From positions 1 to 36,520 of the forward strand of contig JAIKXA010000106.1 of NCBI GenBank assembly GCA_024684355.1: a stretch of DNA of 36,520 nucleotides. The letters run 5' to 3'. A program made the translations under genes and the position numbers. This stretch comes from Lachnospiraceae bacterium. Its GTDB lineage: Bacteria; Bacillota; Clostridia; Lachnospirales; Lachnospiraceae. The notes beneath the pieces were generated by a model. It was given only the letters and a program-made list of their open reading frames with translations, was not told the origin of the DNA and ran no database searches. This document shows positions 8,528-17,969 of this stretch, in pieces; position 1 is the stretch's first letter; every line of letters begins with the position of its first letter.

Positions 8528-10576
8528 ATGAAGCTGAATTTTAAGGCATTGTCGAACTACATGGTCGGCGTATATGTCATGGCTGTTATAGTATTTTTCA
8601 TAGTTCCGATCCCTTCGCTGCTGCTTGACGTACTGGTCGCATTCAATATGTCCATAGCCATGATAGTACTTTTCAATGCACTGTTTGCACCGGACGTACT
8701 GCAGATGTCAAGCTTCCCCACGATACTGCTTATGACCACCATCTTCAGAATATCGCTTAACGTATCCTCAACGCGACTTATACTTGCCAAAGGTGATCCC
8801 GGAAAGGTCATTACCAAGTTCGGAGAATTCGTAGGCGGCGGCAATCTGATCCTGGGCGGTATCGTATTTATAGTACTGATACTTATACAGTTCCTGGTAA
8901 TCAATAAAGGTTCGGAACGTGTATCCGAAGTAACCGCCAGATTTACACTGGACGCTATGCCCGGTAAACAGATGGCTATCGATGCCGACCTTAATACCGG
9001 TGCCATAACTGATGAAGAAGCAAGAAAGAGAAGAGAAAAGATACAGGAAGAATCTACATTCTTCGGTTCCATGGACGGTGCTACGAAGTACGTTAAAGGT
9101 GATGCCGTAGCGGGTCTTATCATCACACTCATCAATTTCGGCGGCGGTATAGCCATGGGCGTTACAAGTCAGGGACTTACTGCAGGCGAGGCACTTGAAA
9201 AATACGGTATGCTTACTATCGGTGACGGTCTGGTAAGCTCCATGCCTTCACTCATGATATCGTTGGCAACAGGTATGCTGGTAACCAAGGTATCTAAGGA
9301 TTCGGATATAGGAGATATACTTATCTCACAGCTTTTCTCCATTCCGAAAGTTTTGTATATGGTCGGAATAGCGATGATCCTTTTGGGACTCACACCGCTT
9401 CCGTGGTTCATATTCATCCCGTTCGGTGCTATGTTTGTGGCAGCCGGAAGGAGTATTGATAAGAAGGTAAAGACAAAGGAGGTCGAAAAGGAAGTCACGA
9501 CCGAGGAAACGGCCGCGGAGGAAATACGAAGGCCGGAAAATGTTACGCAGCTTTTGCAGGTTGACCAGATCGAGCTTGAATTCGGATATGGTATCATCCC
9601 TCTTGCGGATACAAATCAGGGCGGCGATCTGCTTGACCGTGTAGTACTTATCAGGCGTCAGATCGCTTTGGAACTCGGATGCGTAGTTCCTACCATACGA
9701 CTGAGGGATAATATACAGCTTAACCCTAACCAGTACGTTATTAAGATAAAAGGAGTTCCGGTTTCGGACGGCGAGATATTGTTTGACCATTATATGGCCA
9801 TGAATCCGGGATATGTGGAGGAAGAGATAACCGGTATACCTACATTTGAGCCTTCCTTCCATCTGCCGGCTCTGTGGATCACCGAGAGTCAGAGAGAAAG
9901 AGCGGAATCTTACGGTTATACCGTAGTAGATCCTCCTTCAATCATAGCTACACATTTGACAGAGGTTATAAGGCATCATCTGGACGAGCTTCTCACACGT
10001 CAGGATGTCCAGAACCTCATAAACAACATAAAGGATGCAAACGAGACACTGGTTTCCGAGCTTGTGCCTAAACTGCTCGGCGTGGGCGAGATCCAGAAGG
10101 TGCTCCAGAACCTGCTTCGTGAGGGCATTTCGATAAGAGATCTTGTATCGATATTCGAAACGCTGGCTGATTATGCAACTACAACGCATGATACGGATGT
10201 GCTTACCGAGTATGTAAGACAGAACCTGAAGCGTGCGATTTCAGCCAAGTATTTCCCTAAGGGAGAAAAGAATTCGGTGGTTACGCTTGATCCTAAGGTT
10301 GAGCAGGAGATCATGGCTTCCGTAAAGACCACGGAACAGACAACATTTATAAATTATGATCCTGATAAGACCAGAAAGCTTATGGATTCGGTCGAAGAAC
10401 AGGTAAAAGTCCTGGAGGATATGGGCAGGAACCCTATAGTGGTTACTTCACCTATAGTCAGGATGTATTTCAAACGGCTTACCAGGGATTATTTCCCTGA
10501 CCTGATAGTTATTTCGTATTATGAAATTGATTCGGATGTAGAACTTCAATCAGTTGGGATGGTGACAGTTAATTGA
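8528..10576 (+). CDS. flhA: Flagellar export protein FlhA
   Basis: Nonameric export gate protein that uses ion motive force and docks chaperone-substrate complexes. The 682-residue protein has about eight N-terminal transmembrane helices. The FHIPEP-family signature is visible around FRISLNVSSTRLIL, followed by DAMPGKQMAIDADL. The large cytoplasmic domain starts near residue 330. A GGGAGG ribosome site lies 7 bases upstream of the ATG. Its stop codon is shared with the TTG start of flhF. A long gap before it suggests that its expression may be controlled separately from flhB. Confidence 0.97.
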   Translation: MKLNFKALSNYMVGVYVMAVIVFFIVPIPSLLLDVLVAFNMSIAMIVLFNALFAPDVLQMSSFPTILLMTTIFRISLNVSSTRLILAKGDPGKVITKFGEFVGGGNLILGGIVFIVLILIQFLVINKGSERVSEVTARFTLDAMPGKQMAIDADLNTGAITDEEARKRREKIQEESTFFGSMDGATKYVKGDAVAGLIITLINFGGGIAMGVTSQGLTAGEALEKYGMLTIGDGLVSSMPSLMISLATGMLVTKVSKDSDIGDILISQLFSIPKVLYMVGIAMILLGLTPLPWFIFIPFGAMFVAAGRSIDKKVKTKEVEKEVTTEETAAEEIRRPENVTQLLQVDQIELEFGYGIIPLADTNQGGDLLDRVVLIRRQIALELGCVVPTIRLRDNIQLNPNQYVIKIKGVPVSDGEILFDHYMAMNPGYVEEEITGIPTFEPSFHLPALWITESQRERAESYGYTVVDPPSIIATHLTEVIRHHLDELLTRQDVQNLINNIKDANETLVSELVPKLLGVGEIQKVLQNLLREGISIRDLVSIFETLADYATTTHDTDVLTEYVRQNLKRAISAKYFPKGEKNSVVTLDPKVEQEIMASVKTTEQTTFINYDPDKTRKLMDSVEEQVKVLEDMGRNPIVVTSPIVRMYFKRLTRDYFPDLIVISYYEIDSDVELQSVGMVTVN

Positions 10577-11790
10577 TAATCAAAAAATTTCAGGGCAGTA
10601 CGGAAACAGAAGCTATAATGAAAGCCAGGGACGAGCTGGGAAAGGACGCTATCGTTACTAACGTTAAGCAGATCAAACCCGGCGGCCTGATGCGACTGTT
10701 TAAAAAGCCCACATATGAGATCACAGCCGCACTTGATGAGACTCCGCCCAAGACGGAGCTTTCAAGGAGAGAGAGTATAAAGGCCATGTTTAAGGATAAT
10801 CCCGATATTATCCTGGATGATGACAAGAAAGACGAAAAAGAGAATGAGAAGCTGACACATGCTTTCTCGGGCACGGAACAGCTTGAACAGAAGATTTCCA
10901 ATATTGCAATGCTACTTGAAAAACAGATGGGTGCGGCGGCAAAGAGCGAGGAAGGAAAATCGGAAGCTGCCGAGAAAAAAGAGGAACAGGATGATAAAAA
11001 TAATGCCTGTCTGCAGCTCATATATAAGCAGCTTGTGGAAAATGAGGTTGACGAAAAGTACATCAACCAGCTGATCACCGAGATCGAGCCTACATTAAAG
11101 AGGGATGCTTCCGTAGAAAACATACTTTCCGGCATTTATCAGAAGATAGTATTAAAACTCGGAAAGACAGAGGTCATGGGAGTTACTCAGGGAAAGGCAA
11201 GATTTGTATTCTTTATCGGACCTACAGGTGTCGGAAAGACCACTACCATTGCAAAGCTTGCATCTAAACTGAAGCTTGACAGAAAGCTTAATGTAGCTCT
11301 TATGACAGCCGATACTTACAGGATCGCTGCGGTTGACCAGCTCAAAACCTACGCGGAGATACTTAACGTTCCGTTAAAGGTGGTATATTCCGATACAGAG
11401 CTTAAGGATGCATATGAGGAGATGAAGAATTACGATATCGTCCTTATAGATACTGCGGGACGTTCCCACAGGGACAGTCAGCAGAGAGAGGATATCGAGA
11501 AGCTTCTGAATGCTATCCCGAAAGAGGAAAAAGATGTTTTCCTTGTGCTTAGCATTACTACAAAATACCGCGACCTGATAAGGATAACCGAGGCATATTC
11601 GGAAATATCCGAATACAGGCTTATTTTCACAAAACTGGATGAAACAGACACTCTCGGAAACATATTCAACGTGAAGCTTTTGACCGGAGCTCCGTTATCT
11701 TATGCGACATTCGGACAGAAAGTACCGAACGATATCTCCAGACTCGATGCCCAGATGATCGCAAAACAGCTCTTGGGAGGCAGTGAGTAA
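10573..11790 (+). CDS. flhF: Flagellar SRP-like GTPase FlhF
   Basis: SRP-family GTPase that positions new flagella and helps place the first export components. The 405-residue protein starts at TTG 10573 (overlapping the flhA TGA) with MIIKKFQGSTETEAI, the typical FlhF opening B-domain. A variable acidic region of about 60 residues follows. The NG GTPase domain has the P-loop GPTGVGKTTT (about 216-225), the DTADTYRIAA-like G2/G3 region (TADTYRIAAVDQL), DTAGRS and TKLDE. The 4-base overlap implies coupling to FlhA. Its regulator FlhG follows directly. Confidence 0.95.
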   Translation: MIIKKFQGSTETEAIMKARDELGKDAIVTNVKQIKPGGLMRLFKKPTYEITAALDETPPKTELSRRESIKAMFKDNPDIILDDDKKDEKENEKLTHAFSGTEQLEQKISNIAMLLEKQMGAAAKSEEGKSEAAEKKEEQDDKNNACLQLIYKQLVENEVDEKYINQLITEIEPTLKRDASVENILSGIYQKIVLKLGKTEVMGVTQGKARFVFFIGPTGVGKTTTIAKLASKLKLDRKLNVALMTADTYRIAAVDQLKTYAEILNVPLKVVYSDTELKDAYEEMKNYDIVLIDTAGRSHRDSQQREDIEKLLNAIPKEEKDVFLVLSITTKYRDLIRITEAYSEISEYRLIFTKLDETDTLGNIFNVKLLTGAPLSYATFGQKVPNDISRLDAQMIAKQLLGGSE

Positions 11791-12704
11791 TGGATCAGGC
11801 CGAACAGTTAAGGATGCTTGTTAACAAGCAGCAGGAGCAGAAGAAAAAAGAACGAAAGGTTTCGAGAGTTATTACGGTCACCAGCGGCAAGGGAGGAGTA
11901 GGTAAATCGACACTTACGGTCAATCTTGCCATACATCTTTCAAGACTCGGGAAAAAAGTGATAATCCTTGATGCTGATTTCGGATTGGCAAATATCGAGG
12001 TAATGCTCGGGATAAGACCTGAGTATAATCTGGCAGATCTGATGTTCAGAGGAAAGGACCTTAAAGAGATCATTATCCCGGGACCGGAAAATATCGGTTT
12101 TATCTCAGGCGGTTCAGGAATACAGGAGCTTTCAAGGCTTACCAGAGAACAGGTGGTGTACCTGGTACAAAAGCTTTATGAGCTTGATGAACTTGCGGAC
12201 ATAATACTTGTTGATACAGGTGCGGGCATATCGGATTCGGTACTGGAGTTTGTTTCGGCAAGCAACGAAGTACTGCTGGTAGCCACACCCGAACCCACAT
12301 CCATAACGGATGCATATGCGCTGCTCAAAACTCTCAACAGACGCAGCGGTTTTTCAAAAGAAGATACAATATTAAGGATGGTTGCCAACCGTATCAAGAG
12401 CAATGAAGAGGGTGAGGCTCTCTACAACAAGCTTGGTGTGGTAGTGGACAAGTTCTTAAACCTCAAGGTAGAGTATATGGGAGGCATACCTGAGGATACA
12501 AACTGCGGAAAAGCTATCATGCAGCAAACGCCCATTACGCTTGCGGAACCTAGATCCGCATCTGTAAAGGCCATATCTTCCATAGCTATGAAACTCACCG
12601 ACAGCGAAGGTGAAGGCAATGACAAGAAGGGTATCGCCCAGCTGTTCAGCCGTTGGATGAAGAGTATATATAAAAAGAAAAGCAATCAGAAAAAAGAATC
12701 ATAA
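11790..12704 (+). CDS. flhG: MinD-like flagellar number regulator FlhG
   Basis: MinD/ParA-type ATPase (also called YlxH) that stimulates FlhF GTP hydrolysis and limits flagellar number. The 304-residue protein opens with MDQAEQLRML, matching the DQAxxLR motif through which FlhG activates FlhF. The deviant Walker A SGKGGVGKS is at about 32-40, followed by DADFGLANIEVMLG and the LVDTGAGIS Walker B region. The basic C-terminal stretch (KSIYKKKS) may help membrane association. Its ATG overlaps the flhF TAA by one base. Confidence 0.95.
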   Translation: MDQAEQLRMLVNKQQEQKKKERKVSRVITVTSGKGGVGKSTLTVNLAIHLSRLGKKVIILDADFGLANIEVMLGIRPEYNLADLMFRGKDLKEIIIPGPENIGFISGGSGIQELSRLTREQVVYLVQKLYELDELADIILVDTGAGISDSVLEFVSASNEVLLVATPEPTSITDAYALLKTLNRRSGFSKEDTILRMVANRIKSNEEGEALYNKLGVVVDKFLNLKVEYMGGIPEDTNCGKAIMQQTPITLAEPRSASVKAISSIAMKLTDSEGEGNDKKGIAQLFSRWMKSIYKKKSNQKKES

Positions 12705-12719
12705 AGGAAAGTTAATTGT

Positions 12720-13475
12720 ATGCTGAAGAATGTATTAAAGGTTGGAGACCGGATCGAATTAAAAAGCATATATCAGTCTAAGTTCACTGAGGGTCCGCAA
12801 AAGATCTACAAGAGCCAGGTGCTTGACATATTGGATGACTATAGGATGAATATAGCCGTACCGATAGAGTCGGGTCATCTTGTGCCGCTTGAGATCGGAA
12901 GCAAATATGAAATGAGCTTCCTCACCATCGGCGGTCTTTATATGTGCAAATGCGAAATACAGAACAGACTGAAGCAGAACAACCTTTATTATCTTTCTAT
13001 CCTGGTGATATCGGAGCTTAAACGTGACCAGAGACGTCAGTATTTCCGTCTTGAGAAAGTTATGAGACTTAAGTACAGAGTTGTATCAGAACTTGAGAAC
13101 AGACTCCGGTATTTCATGGAAAAGAAGGCATACAAGGATGACAGGGAAAAGAGGATCGTTTCGGAAAAGCTGGAACAGCTTGAAGGTGCCGTATTGGAAG
13201 GAACTATAGTAAATGTCAGCGGAGGCGGATTAAAATTTGCGTCCAATGAGAAACATGAGCACGGAACGATCTTAAATGTAAACTTCAGTCTTGATGAAGA
13301 TATTGACATTGAAGCCGAGGCCAGGATAATAGGCGTGGCCGAGGTGGAAAACGTACGCGGCAGGACTGAATACAGATGCGAGTTCTCCAAGATCAAAAAG
13401 GAGATCAGAGAAAAAATAGTCAGATATGTCTTCAGTGAAGAAAGAAGACAGAGACAGAAGGAAAACGGACTGTGA
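12720..13475 (+). CDS. PilZ-domain c-di-GMP receptor, YcgR/flagellar-brake type
   Basis: Predicted cyclic di-GMP effector acting on the motor. The 251-residue protein has an N-terminal YcgR-like beta domain (about 1-95) and a C-terminal PilZ domain. Both c-di-GMP motifs are intact: RxxxR in RRQYFR (R106/R110) and NxSxxG in NVSGGG (N165/S167/G170). Location between flhG and cheB suggests it links second-messenger level to motility. The stop overlaps the GTG start of cheB. The closest named genes would be ycgR or dgrA. Confidence 0.92.
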   Translation: MLKNVLKVGDRIELKSIYQSKFTEGPQKIYKSQVLDILDDYRMNIAVPIESGHLVPLEIGSKYEMSFLTIGGLYMCKCEIQNRLKQNNLYYLSILVISELKRDQRRQYFRLEKVMRLKYRVVSELENRLRYFMEKKAYKDDREKRIVSEKLEQLEGAVLEGTIVNVSGGGLKFASNEKHEHGTILNVNFSLDEDIDIEAEARIIGVAEVENVRGRTEYRCEFSKIKKEIREKIVRYVFSEERRQRQKENGL

Positions 13476-14197
13476 TAAAAAATACTAAAAAAATATCAGA
13501 AAAAAGTGACTCTGCACTCATGAGAAGCGCAGAATCTGATATAATAGAAAATACGGAAGATAGTAAGGTTTTTTCCGGAAGCTATGACCGTATACCGCAT
13601 AAGCAGGTTCCGTCAAATTCCAGAAAGCTGGTAGTCATCTGTACGTCCACGGGAGGACCGAAGGCACTGCAAACAGTTCTTACCAGATTACCCTTTAATG
13701 TCAATGCCCCGGTTATCATAGTACAGCATATGCCGACCGGGTTTACGGCTTCACTGGCTAACAGGCTTAAGGCGAAGACGGGGCTTAGGGTTAAGGAAGC
13801 AGAGGACGGTGACAAACTGGAAAAAGGGCAGTTTTATCTGGCTAAAGGCGGCAAGCATTTGAAGATCATAAGATACCGAGGAAGCTATATGGCCTCATTA
13901 TCGGATGACATGCCAAAGAACGGACTTAAACCCTGTGCGGATGTTTTATTTGAATCGCTTTTGAAAGTGGATATCGATGAAGTAGTATGCGTGGTCCTTA
14001 CAGGAATGGGAAAGGACGGTACTGACGGTATCGGCAGATTAAGCGAAAAGAAAAATGTTTATGTCATAGCTCAAGATGAGAAAACAAGTACGGTATATGG
14101 TATGCCGCATGCGATAGATGCGGCGGGCATTACCGATGAGGTGCTTCCGTTAGAGGATATACCGGAAGCGATCATAAAAGTCACCGGGAAGTTCTGA
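13472..14197 (+). CDS. cheB: Chemotaxis methylesterase CheB, catalytic domain only
   Basis: Removes methyl groups (or deamidates glutamines) on chemoreceptors. The 241-residue protein has the whole CheB catalytic domain with its triad: S59 in CTSTGGPKAL, H86 in VQHMPTGFT and D182 in LTGMGKDGTDG. It lacks the N-terminal receiver domain of classical CheB (about 350 residues). The first 48 residues are a polar, low-complexity leader. The GTG start overlaps the previous TGA. No remnant of a receiver is visible upstream, since that DNA codes for the PilZ protein. Activity would therefore not be switched by CheA phosphorylation in the usual way. Confidence 0.9.
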   Translation: MIKNTKKISEKSDSALMRSAESDIIENTEDSKVFSGSYDRIPHKQVPSNSRKLVVICTSTGGPKALQTVLTRLPFNVNAPVIIVQHMPTGFTASLANRLKAKTGLRVKEAEDGDKLEKGQFYLAKGGKHLKIIRYRGSYMASLSDDMPKNGLKPCADVLFESLLKVDIDEVVCVVLTGMGKDGTDGIGRLSEKKNVYVIAQDEKTSTVYGMPHAIDAAGITDEVLPLEDIPEAIIKVTGKF

Positions 14198-14220
14198 TAC
14201 GGTGAGGAACGGAGGAGCGT

Positions 14221-16332
14221 ATGGACGTCAGCCAATATCTGGAAGTTTTTATTGAAGAGGCAAAAGAACATCTTCAGGCACTTAATGAGCATCTGCTCAT
14301 ACTGGAAAAAGAGCCCGAAAATGAAAATACCATCAACGAGATATTCCGTGCTGCCCATTCTCTTAAAGGAATGGCAGGTACCATGGGATATAAGAGGATG
14401 CAGCGCCTTACGCATGACATGGAAAACGTATTTCAGGAGATAAGATCCGGAAAGATGAAGGTAAGACCCGAGCTTACCGACTGTCTGTTTGAAGGTCTTG
14501 ATGCTCTTCAGGAATATGTTGATAATATCATAAATACTCAGGATGAGGGTACTAATGACAACCAGTCACTGATCGATGCACTTGCCAGAGAGCTCGATAT
14601 CGGCTTAAACGGTGAGGCTGCAGTAAGTGAGAAAGCGCCTGTAGAACCTCAGAAAGAAGCGGCTCCCGATACGGATACACATCAGGAAAAAGCTGTAAAT
14701 GCCGTTAACTATGCCGAGTATGAAAAAACAGCAATATCCGCTGCTATAGCTTCCGGCATGAGTGCCTATGAAGTCTATGTGGATCTTCAGGAGAGCTGTC
14801 TGCTTAAGGCGGCAAGAGCATATCTTGTGTTTAAGGCCGTAGAAGAGTTCGGTGAGATCATCAAATCCGTTCCCGATGCCCAGATGATCGAAGATGAAAA
14901 ATTTGATTTCAGCTTTGTAGTCGTAGTTCTTACAAATGCCGATCCCGATGCCTTAAGAAAAAGAGTATTGAATGTTTCCGAGGTTAAGGAAGTTACCGTT
15001 AAGAAGGTTGAATTTGCGGAAACCACACCTGCTGCAGATACGGAGAAAGAGACCAAACCCGATGAAGCTGTGGCCAATACATCCGAAAGCGCACCGGCAC
15101 AGAGTACGGCAAAACCCGCACAGCAGGCACCTGCCAAGGCTGCGGGCCAGCAGACGGCAAAGAAAGCCGTTGTCAACCGTTCGGTACGTGTAGATATAGA
15201 AAAGCTCGACGACCTGATGAACCTTGTCAGTGAGCTTATTATAGCAAAGAACGGTCTGGCTTCGATATCCGGCGATGATTTTGCAAAGAAAGAGAAGAGA
15301 ACAATATATAATGAACAGATAGAGTATCTCGAAAGGATCACATCAAACATTCACCAAAGTGTTATGAAGGTCCGTATGGTACCTATCGAGAGCGTAGTCA
15401 ACCGTTTCCCCAGAATGATAAGGGATCTTTCAAAGAAGCTGGACAAGCCGATGGAGCTTGTTATGTCGGGTGAGGAAACCGAGCTTGACCGTACGGTTAT
15501 CGATGAGATCGGCGATCCTCTGATGCATATTTTGAGAAACTCCGCAGACCATGGACTTGAAAGCGCCGAAAAACGCCGTGCACTCGGAAAGCCCGAGACA
15601 GGACTTATCACATTAAATGCATTCCAGGAAGGAAACAGCGTAATAATCGAGTGCAGTGATGACGGCGGCGGAATAGATACAGAAAAGGTTAGAAGAAAGG
15701 CAATAGAAAAGGGTACCATCACAGAAGAACAGGCCGAGACCATGACAGAAAAGGACTTCATAGACCTGCTGTTCAAGCCCAGTTTTTCAACTGCGGAACA
15801 GGTGTCGGATGTATCCGGCAGGGGTGTAGGTCTTGATGTTGTAAAATCAAAGATAGAATCGCTGAGCGGTACCGTAGAATGTAAGACGGTACTGGGGCAG
15901 GGTACCACATTTACGATAAGACTTCCTCTTACACTTGCCATTATCCAGTCACTTATGGTAACTATCGGCGAGGAAAAATATGCCATACCTTTAGGCAGCA
16001 TTGATACCATAGAGGATATCCCCGTTGAAGAGGTTAAACGAGTAGAAAAGAAGGAAGTAATAAACTTAAGAGGCAGTGTCATTCCTCTTATCAGAATGGC
16101 TGAAGTACTTGATGTACCGGGCGAAAGACCGGAAAAGAATACTGTTACCATGGTAGTTGTAGCCAAGGGTGACAAAAAAGCGGGACTGGTTGTTGACGAT
16201 CTTATAGGACAGCTTGAAATAGTTATTAAATCCATAGGAAAGTACATCAACAACAGCAAGATGATAAGCGGCGCAACCGTACTTGGAGACGGAGAAGTGG
16301 CTCTTATCCTTGACGCGAACGCTTTGGTATAA
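14221..16332 (+). CDS. cheA: Chemotaxis histidine kinase CheA
   Basis: Receptor-coupled kinase that phosphorylates CheY. The 703-residue protein has an Hpt domain with phosphorylatable H46 in AAHSLKGMAGTMGY. A P2 response-regulator binding domain lies near 160-265, followed by an Ala/Pro-rich linker. The dimerisation domain is near 315-385. The ATPase domain has HILRNSADHGLE (N box), DDGGGID (G1) and GRGVGLDVV (G2). The C-terminal CheW-like domain starts near 570. CGGAGGAG precedes the ATG. All catalytic motifs are intact. Its expected partners CheY and receiver-bearing CheB are not in this window. Confidence 0.97.
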   Translation: MDVSQYLEVFIEEAKEHLQALNEHLLILEKEPENENTINEIFRAAHSLKGMAGTMGYKRMQRLTHDMENVFQEIRSGKMKVRPELTDCLFEGLDALQEYVDNIINTQDEGTNDNQSLIDALARELDIGLNGEAAVSEKAPVEPQKEAAPDTDTHQEKAVNAVNYAEYEKTAISAAIASGMSAYEVYVDLQESCLLKAARAYLVFKAVEEFGEIIKSVPDAQMIEDEKFDFSFVVVVLTNADPDALRKRVLNVSEVKEVTVKKVEFAETTPAADTEKETKPDEAVANTSESAPAQSTAKPAQQAPAKAAGQQTAKKAVVNRSVRVDIEKLDDLMNLVSELIIAKNGLASISGDDFAKKEKRTIYNEQIEYLERITSNIHQSVMKVRMVPIESVVNRFPRMIRDLSKKLDKPMELVMSGEETELDRTVIDEIGDPLMHILRNSADHGLESAEKRRALGKPETGLITLNAFQEGNSVIIECSDDGGGIDTEKVRRKAIEKGTITEEQAETMTEKDFIDLLFKPSFSTAEQVSDVSGRGVGLDVVKSKIESLSGTVECKTVLGQGTTFTIRLPLTLAIIQSLMVTIGEEKYAIPLGSIDTIEDIPVEEVKRVEKKEVINLRGSVIPLIRMAEVLDVPGERPEKNTVTMVVVAKGDKKAGLVVDDLIGQLEIVIKSIGKYINNSKMISGATVLGDGEVALILDANALV

Positions 16333-16344
16333 AGGAGGTTTGTT

Positions 16345-16812
16345 ATGGCAGATACAGCTGACTTCACCAACAACGCTGAATTAAAGCAGTATATTGGTGT
16401 CATGATAAACAATGAACAATACGGTATAGATATCGGATTTGTCGATAACATAGTAAGGATGCAGCGTATCACGAGAGTACCCAAATCGCAGCCTTATTTT
16501 CCGGGAGTTATCAATCTGCGCGGGGAGATAATACCGGTTATGAGCTTGAGAAGAAAATTCGGCTTAGAGGATGATGTTATCACTAACAAGACGAGAATAT
16601 TGATACTTAAGCCGGAACCTCAGGCTTCGATCGGTTTTCTGGTTGACGAAGTTAAAGAAGTGCTGACATTATCGGATTCCGATATAGACCATGTATCCAA
16701 TCCCGATGACAAAACGAGTTATGTGACAGGCGTAGGGAAACATGTAAAGGGACTTATTTCTATCATGAATGTGCCTGCGGTGCTGACCGAAAAGGAAGCA
16801 GTAAACCCGTAA
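16345..16812 (+). CDS. cheW: Chemotaxis coupling protein CheW
   Basis: Adaptor joining CheA to chemoreceptors. The 155-residue protein is a single CheW domain with MINNEQYGIDIGFVDNIVRM near the start, VINLRGEIIPVMSLRRKF in the middle and GFLVDEVKEVL later. This is the normal length for the family. AAAGGAGG lies 7 bases upstream of the ATG. It sits 12 bases after cheA. Confidence 0.97.
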   Translation: MADTADFTNNAELKQYIGVMINNEQYGIDIGFVDNIVRMQRITRVPKSQPYFPGVINLRGEIIPVMSLRRKFGLEDDVITNKTRILILKPEPQASIGFLVDEVKEVLTLSDSDIDHVSNPDDKTSYVTGVGKHVKGLISIMNVPAVLTEKEAVNP

Positions 16813-16830
16813 AATAACGGAGGGACGGAT

Positions 16831-17460
16831 ATGGAAGAAATGAGACTGGAAGGACTGTCCGATGTGGAATTTGATGTCTTGAAAGAGATATCAAACATCG
16901 GTACGGGGAATGCTGCAACTGCCATATCCAAACTGCTGAACGGCAGGGTGGATATCAAGGTTCCGGACATAAGATTCTTAGATTTTAACGAACTTCCTGA
17001 GATAATCGGAGGGGCAGAGAATGAGGTCATAGGTATCCTTGTTGCACTGGAACGGGATGTTGAAGGCATGATGATGTTTGTGATGGATAAAAAATCCGCT
17101 TCGTCAGTGGTCAGCGGCATAATGGGCCGGGAATATGAAGAACTCGGGGAAACCATGGGTGAAATGGAAATCTCGGTGCTTACCGAGTTTGGGAATATCA
17201 TTGCCGGATCCTATCTGTCAGCCATATCCAGGCTTACGGGTATGTCTATATATCCAAGTGTACCTGCACTGTCCGATGATATGGCAGGGGCAATACTTTC
17301 GGTTCCGGCCATAGAGTTTGGGAAAATGAGTGACAGGGTACTTCTTATCGAGTCGGAGTTTTCAGGCAACAGTGGGAAGGCAGAAGGCTTCTTTATTCTG
17401 GTACCGACGCTTAAAGGGTTTGATAATATTTTTACGAAATTAGGATTAAAGAAGGGTTGA
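16831..17460 (+). CDS. cheC: CheY-P phosphatase CheC
   Basis: Dephosphorylates CheY-P and binds CheD in the Firmicute/Thermotoga adaptation system. The 209-residue protein has both active-site helices: LKEISNIGTGNAATAISKL near 17-35 and LTEFGNIIAGSYLSAISRL near 118-136. Each carries the E-x2-N pair. CGGAGGG precedes the ATG. It lies one base upstream of cheD, the usual arrangement for this partner pair. Confidence 0.96.
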   Translation: MEEMRLEGLSDVEFDVLKEISNIGTGNAATAISKLLNGRVDIKVPDIRFLDFNELPEIIGGAENEVIGILVALERDVEGMMMFVMDKKSASSVVSGIMGREYEELGETMGEMEISVLTEFGNIIAGSYLSAISRLTGMSIYPSVPALSDDMAGAILSVPAIEFGKMSDRVLLIESEFSGNSGKAEGFFILVPTLKGFDNIFTKLGLKKG

Positions 17461-17461
17461 A

Positions 17462-17947
17462 ATGGGAGAACTGATCAGGGTCGGCATGGCCGACATGAAC
17501 ATATGCAGGGCTCCCGACAGGATAACAACTCTCGGTCTGGGGTCATGCATCGGACTTGTTTTATTTGATATCAGTCACGCAGTATGCGGGATGATACATA
17601 TTATGCTTCCGGACAGTTCCATTTCCAAAGTCAGGGATAATCCGGCAAAGTTTGCGGATACAGGTATAGAGGAGCTCATAAAAAAGCTTGAACGTGCAGG
17701 GCTGCGTTCCTCTTCGCTTTGTGCCAAAATGGCAGGCGGAGCAAAAATGTTCTCGGTAAGCGGAGATAACGGAGCGTTAAGCATCGGAGAGAGAAATGCG
17801 GAAGCAGTAAAAAATATCCTTAAACAGCGGAATATTCCTCTTATCTCTTTGGATTGCGGAGGGACATACGGAAGGACGATCGAATTTGATCCGATCACGT
17901 ATCGCCTTAAGATCAGAGCGATCGGAAGACAAGAGGTATATATTTGA
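17462..17947 (+). CDS. cheD: Chemoreceptor glutamine deamidase CheD
   Basis: Deamidates receptor glutamines and is held by CheC in the presence of CheY-P. The 161-residue protein has the catalytic cysteine C29 in LGLGSCIGLVLFD, histidine H46 in MIHIMLP and threonine T23. The spacing matches that of the characterised CheD triad. AKMAGGAKMF and the late GRTIEFDP-like segment also fit the family. It starts one base after cheC. Confidence 0.96.
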   Translation: MGELIRVGMADMNICRAPDRITTLGLGSCIGLVLFDISHAVCGMIHIMLPDSSISKVRDNPAKFADTGIEELIKKLERAGLRSSSLCAKMAGGAKMFSVSGDNGALSIGERNAEAVKNILKQRNIPLISLDCGGTYGRTIEFDPITYRLKIRAIGRQEVYI

Positions 17948-17969
17948 CTAGAGTGTACGGAGGCGTAAA

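Noticed and set aside
15351-16484. 377-residue open frame antisense to cheA and cheW
   Set aside because: Ser/Thr/Pro/Ile-rich shadow of a strongly coding strand; it crosses two real genes and has no promoter or ribosome site.
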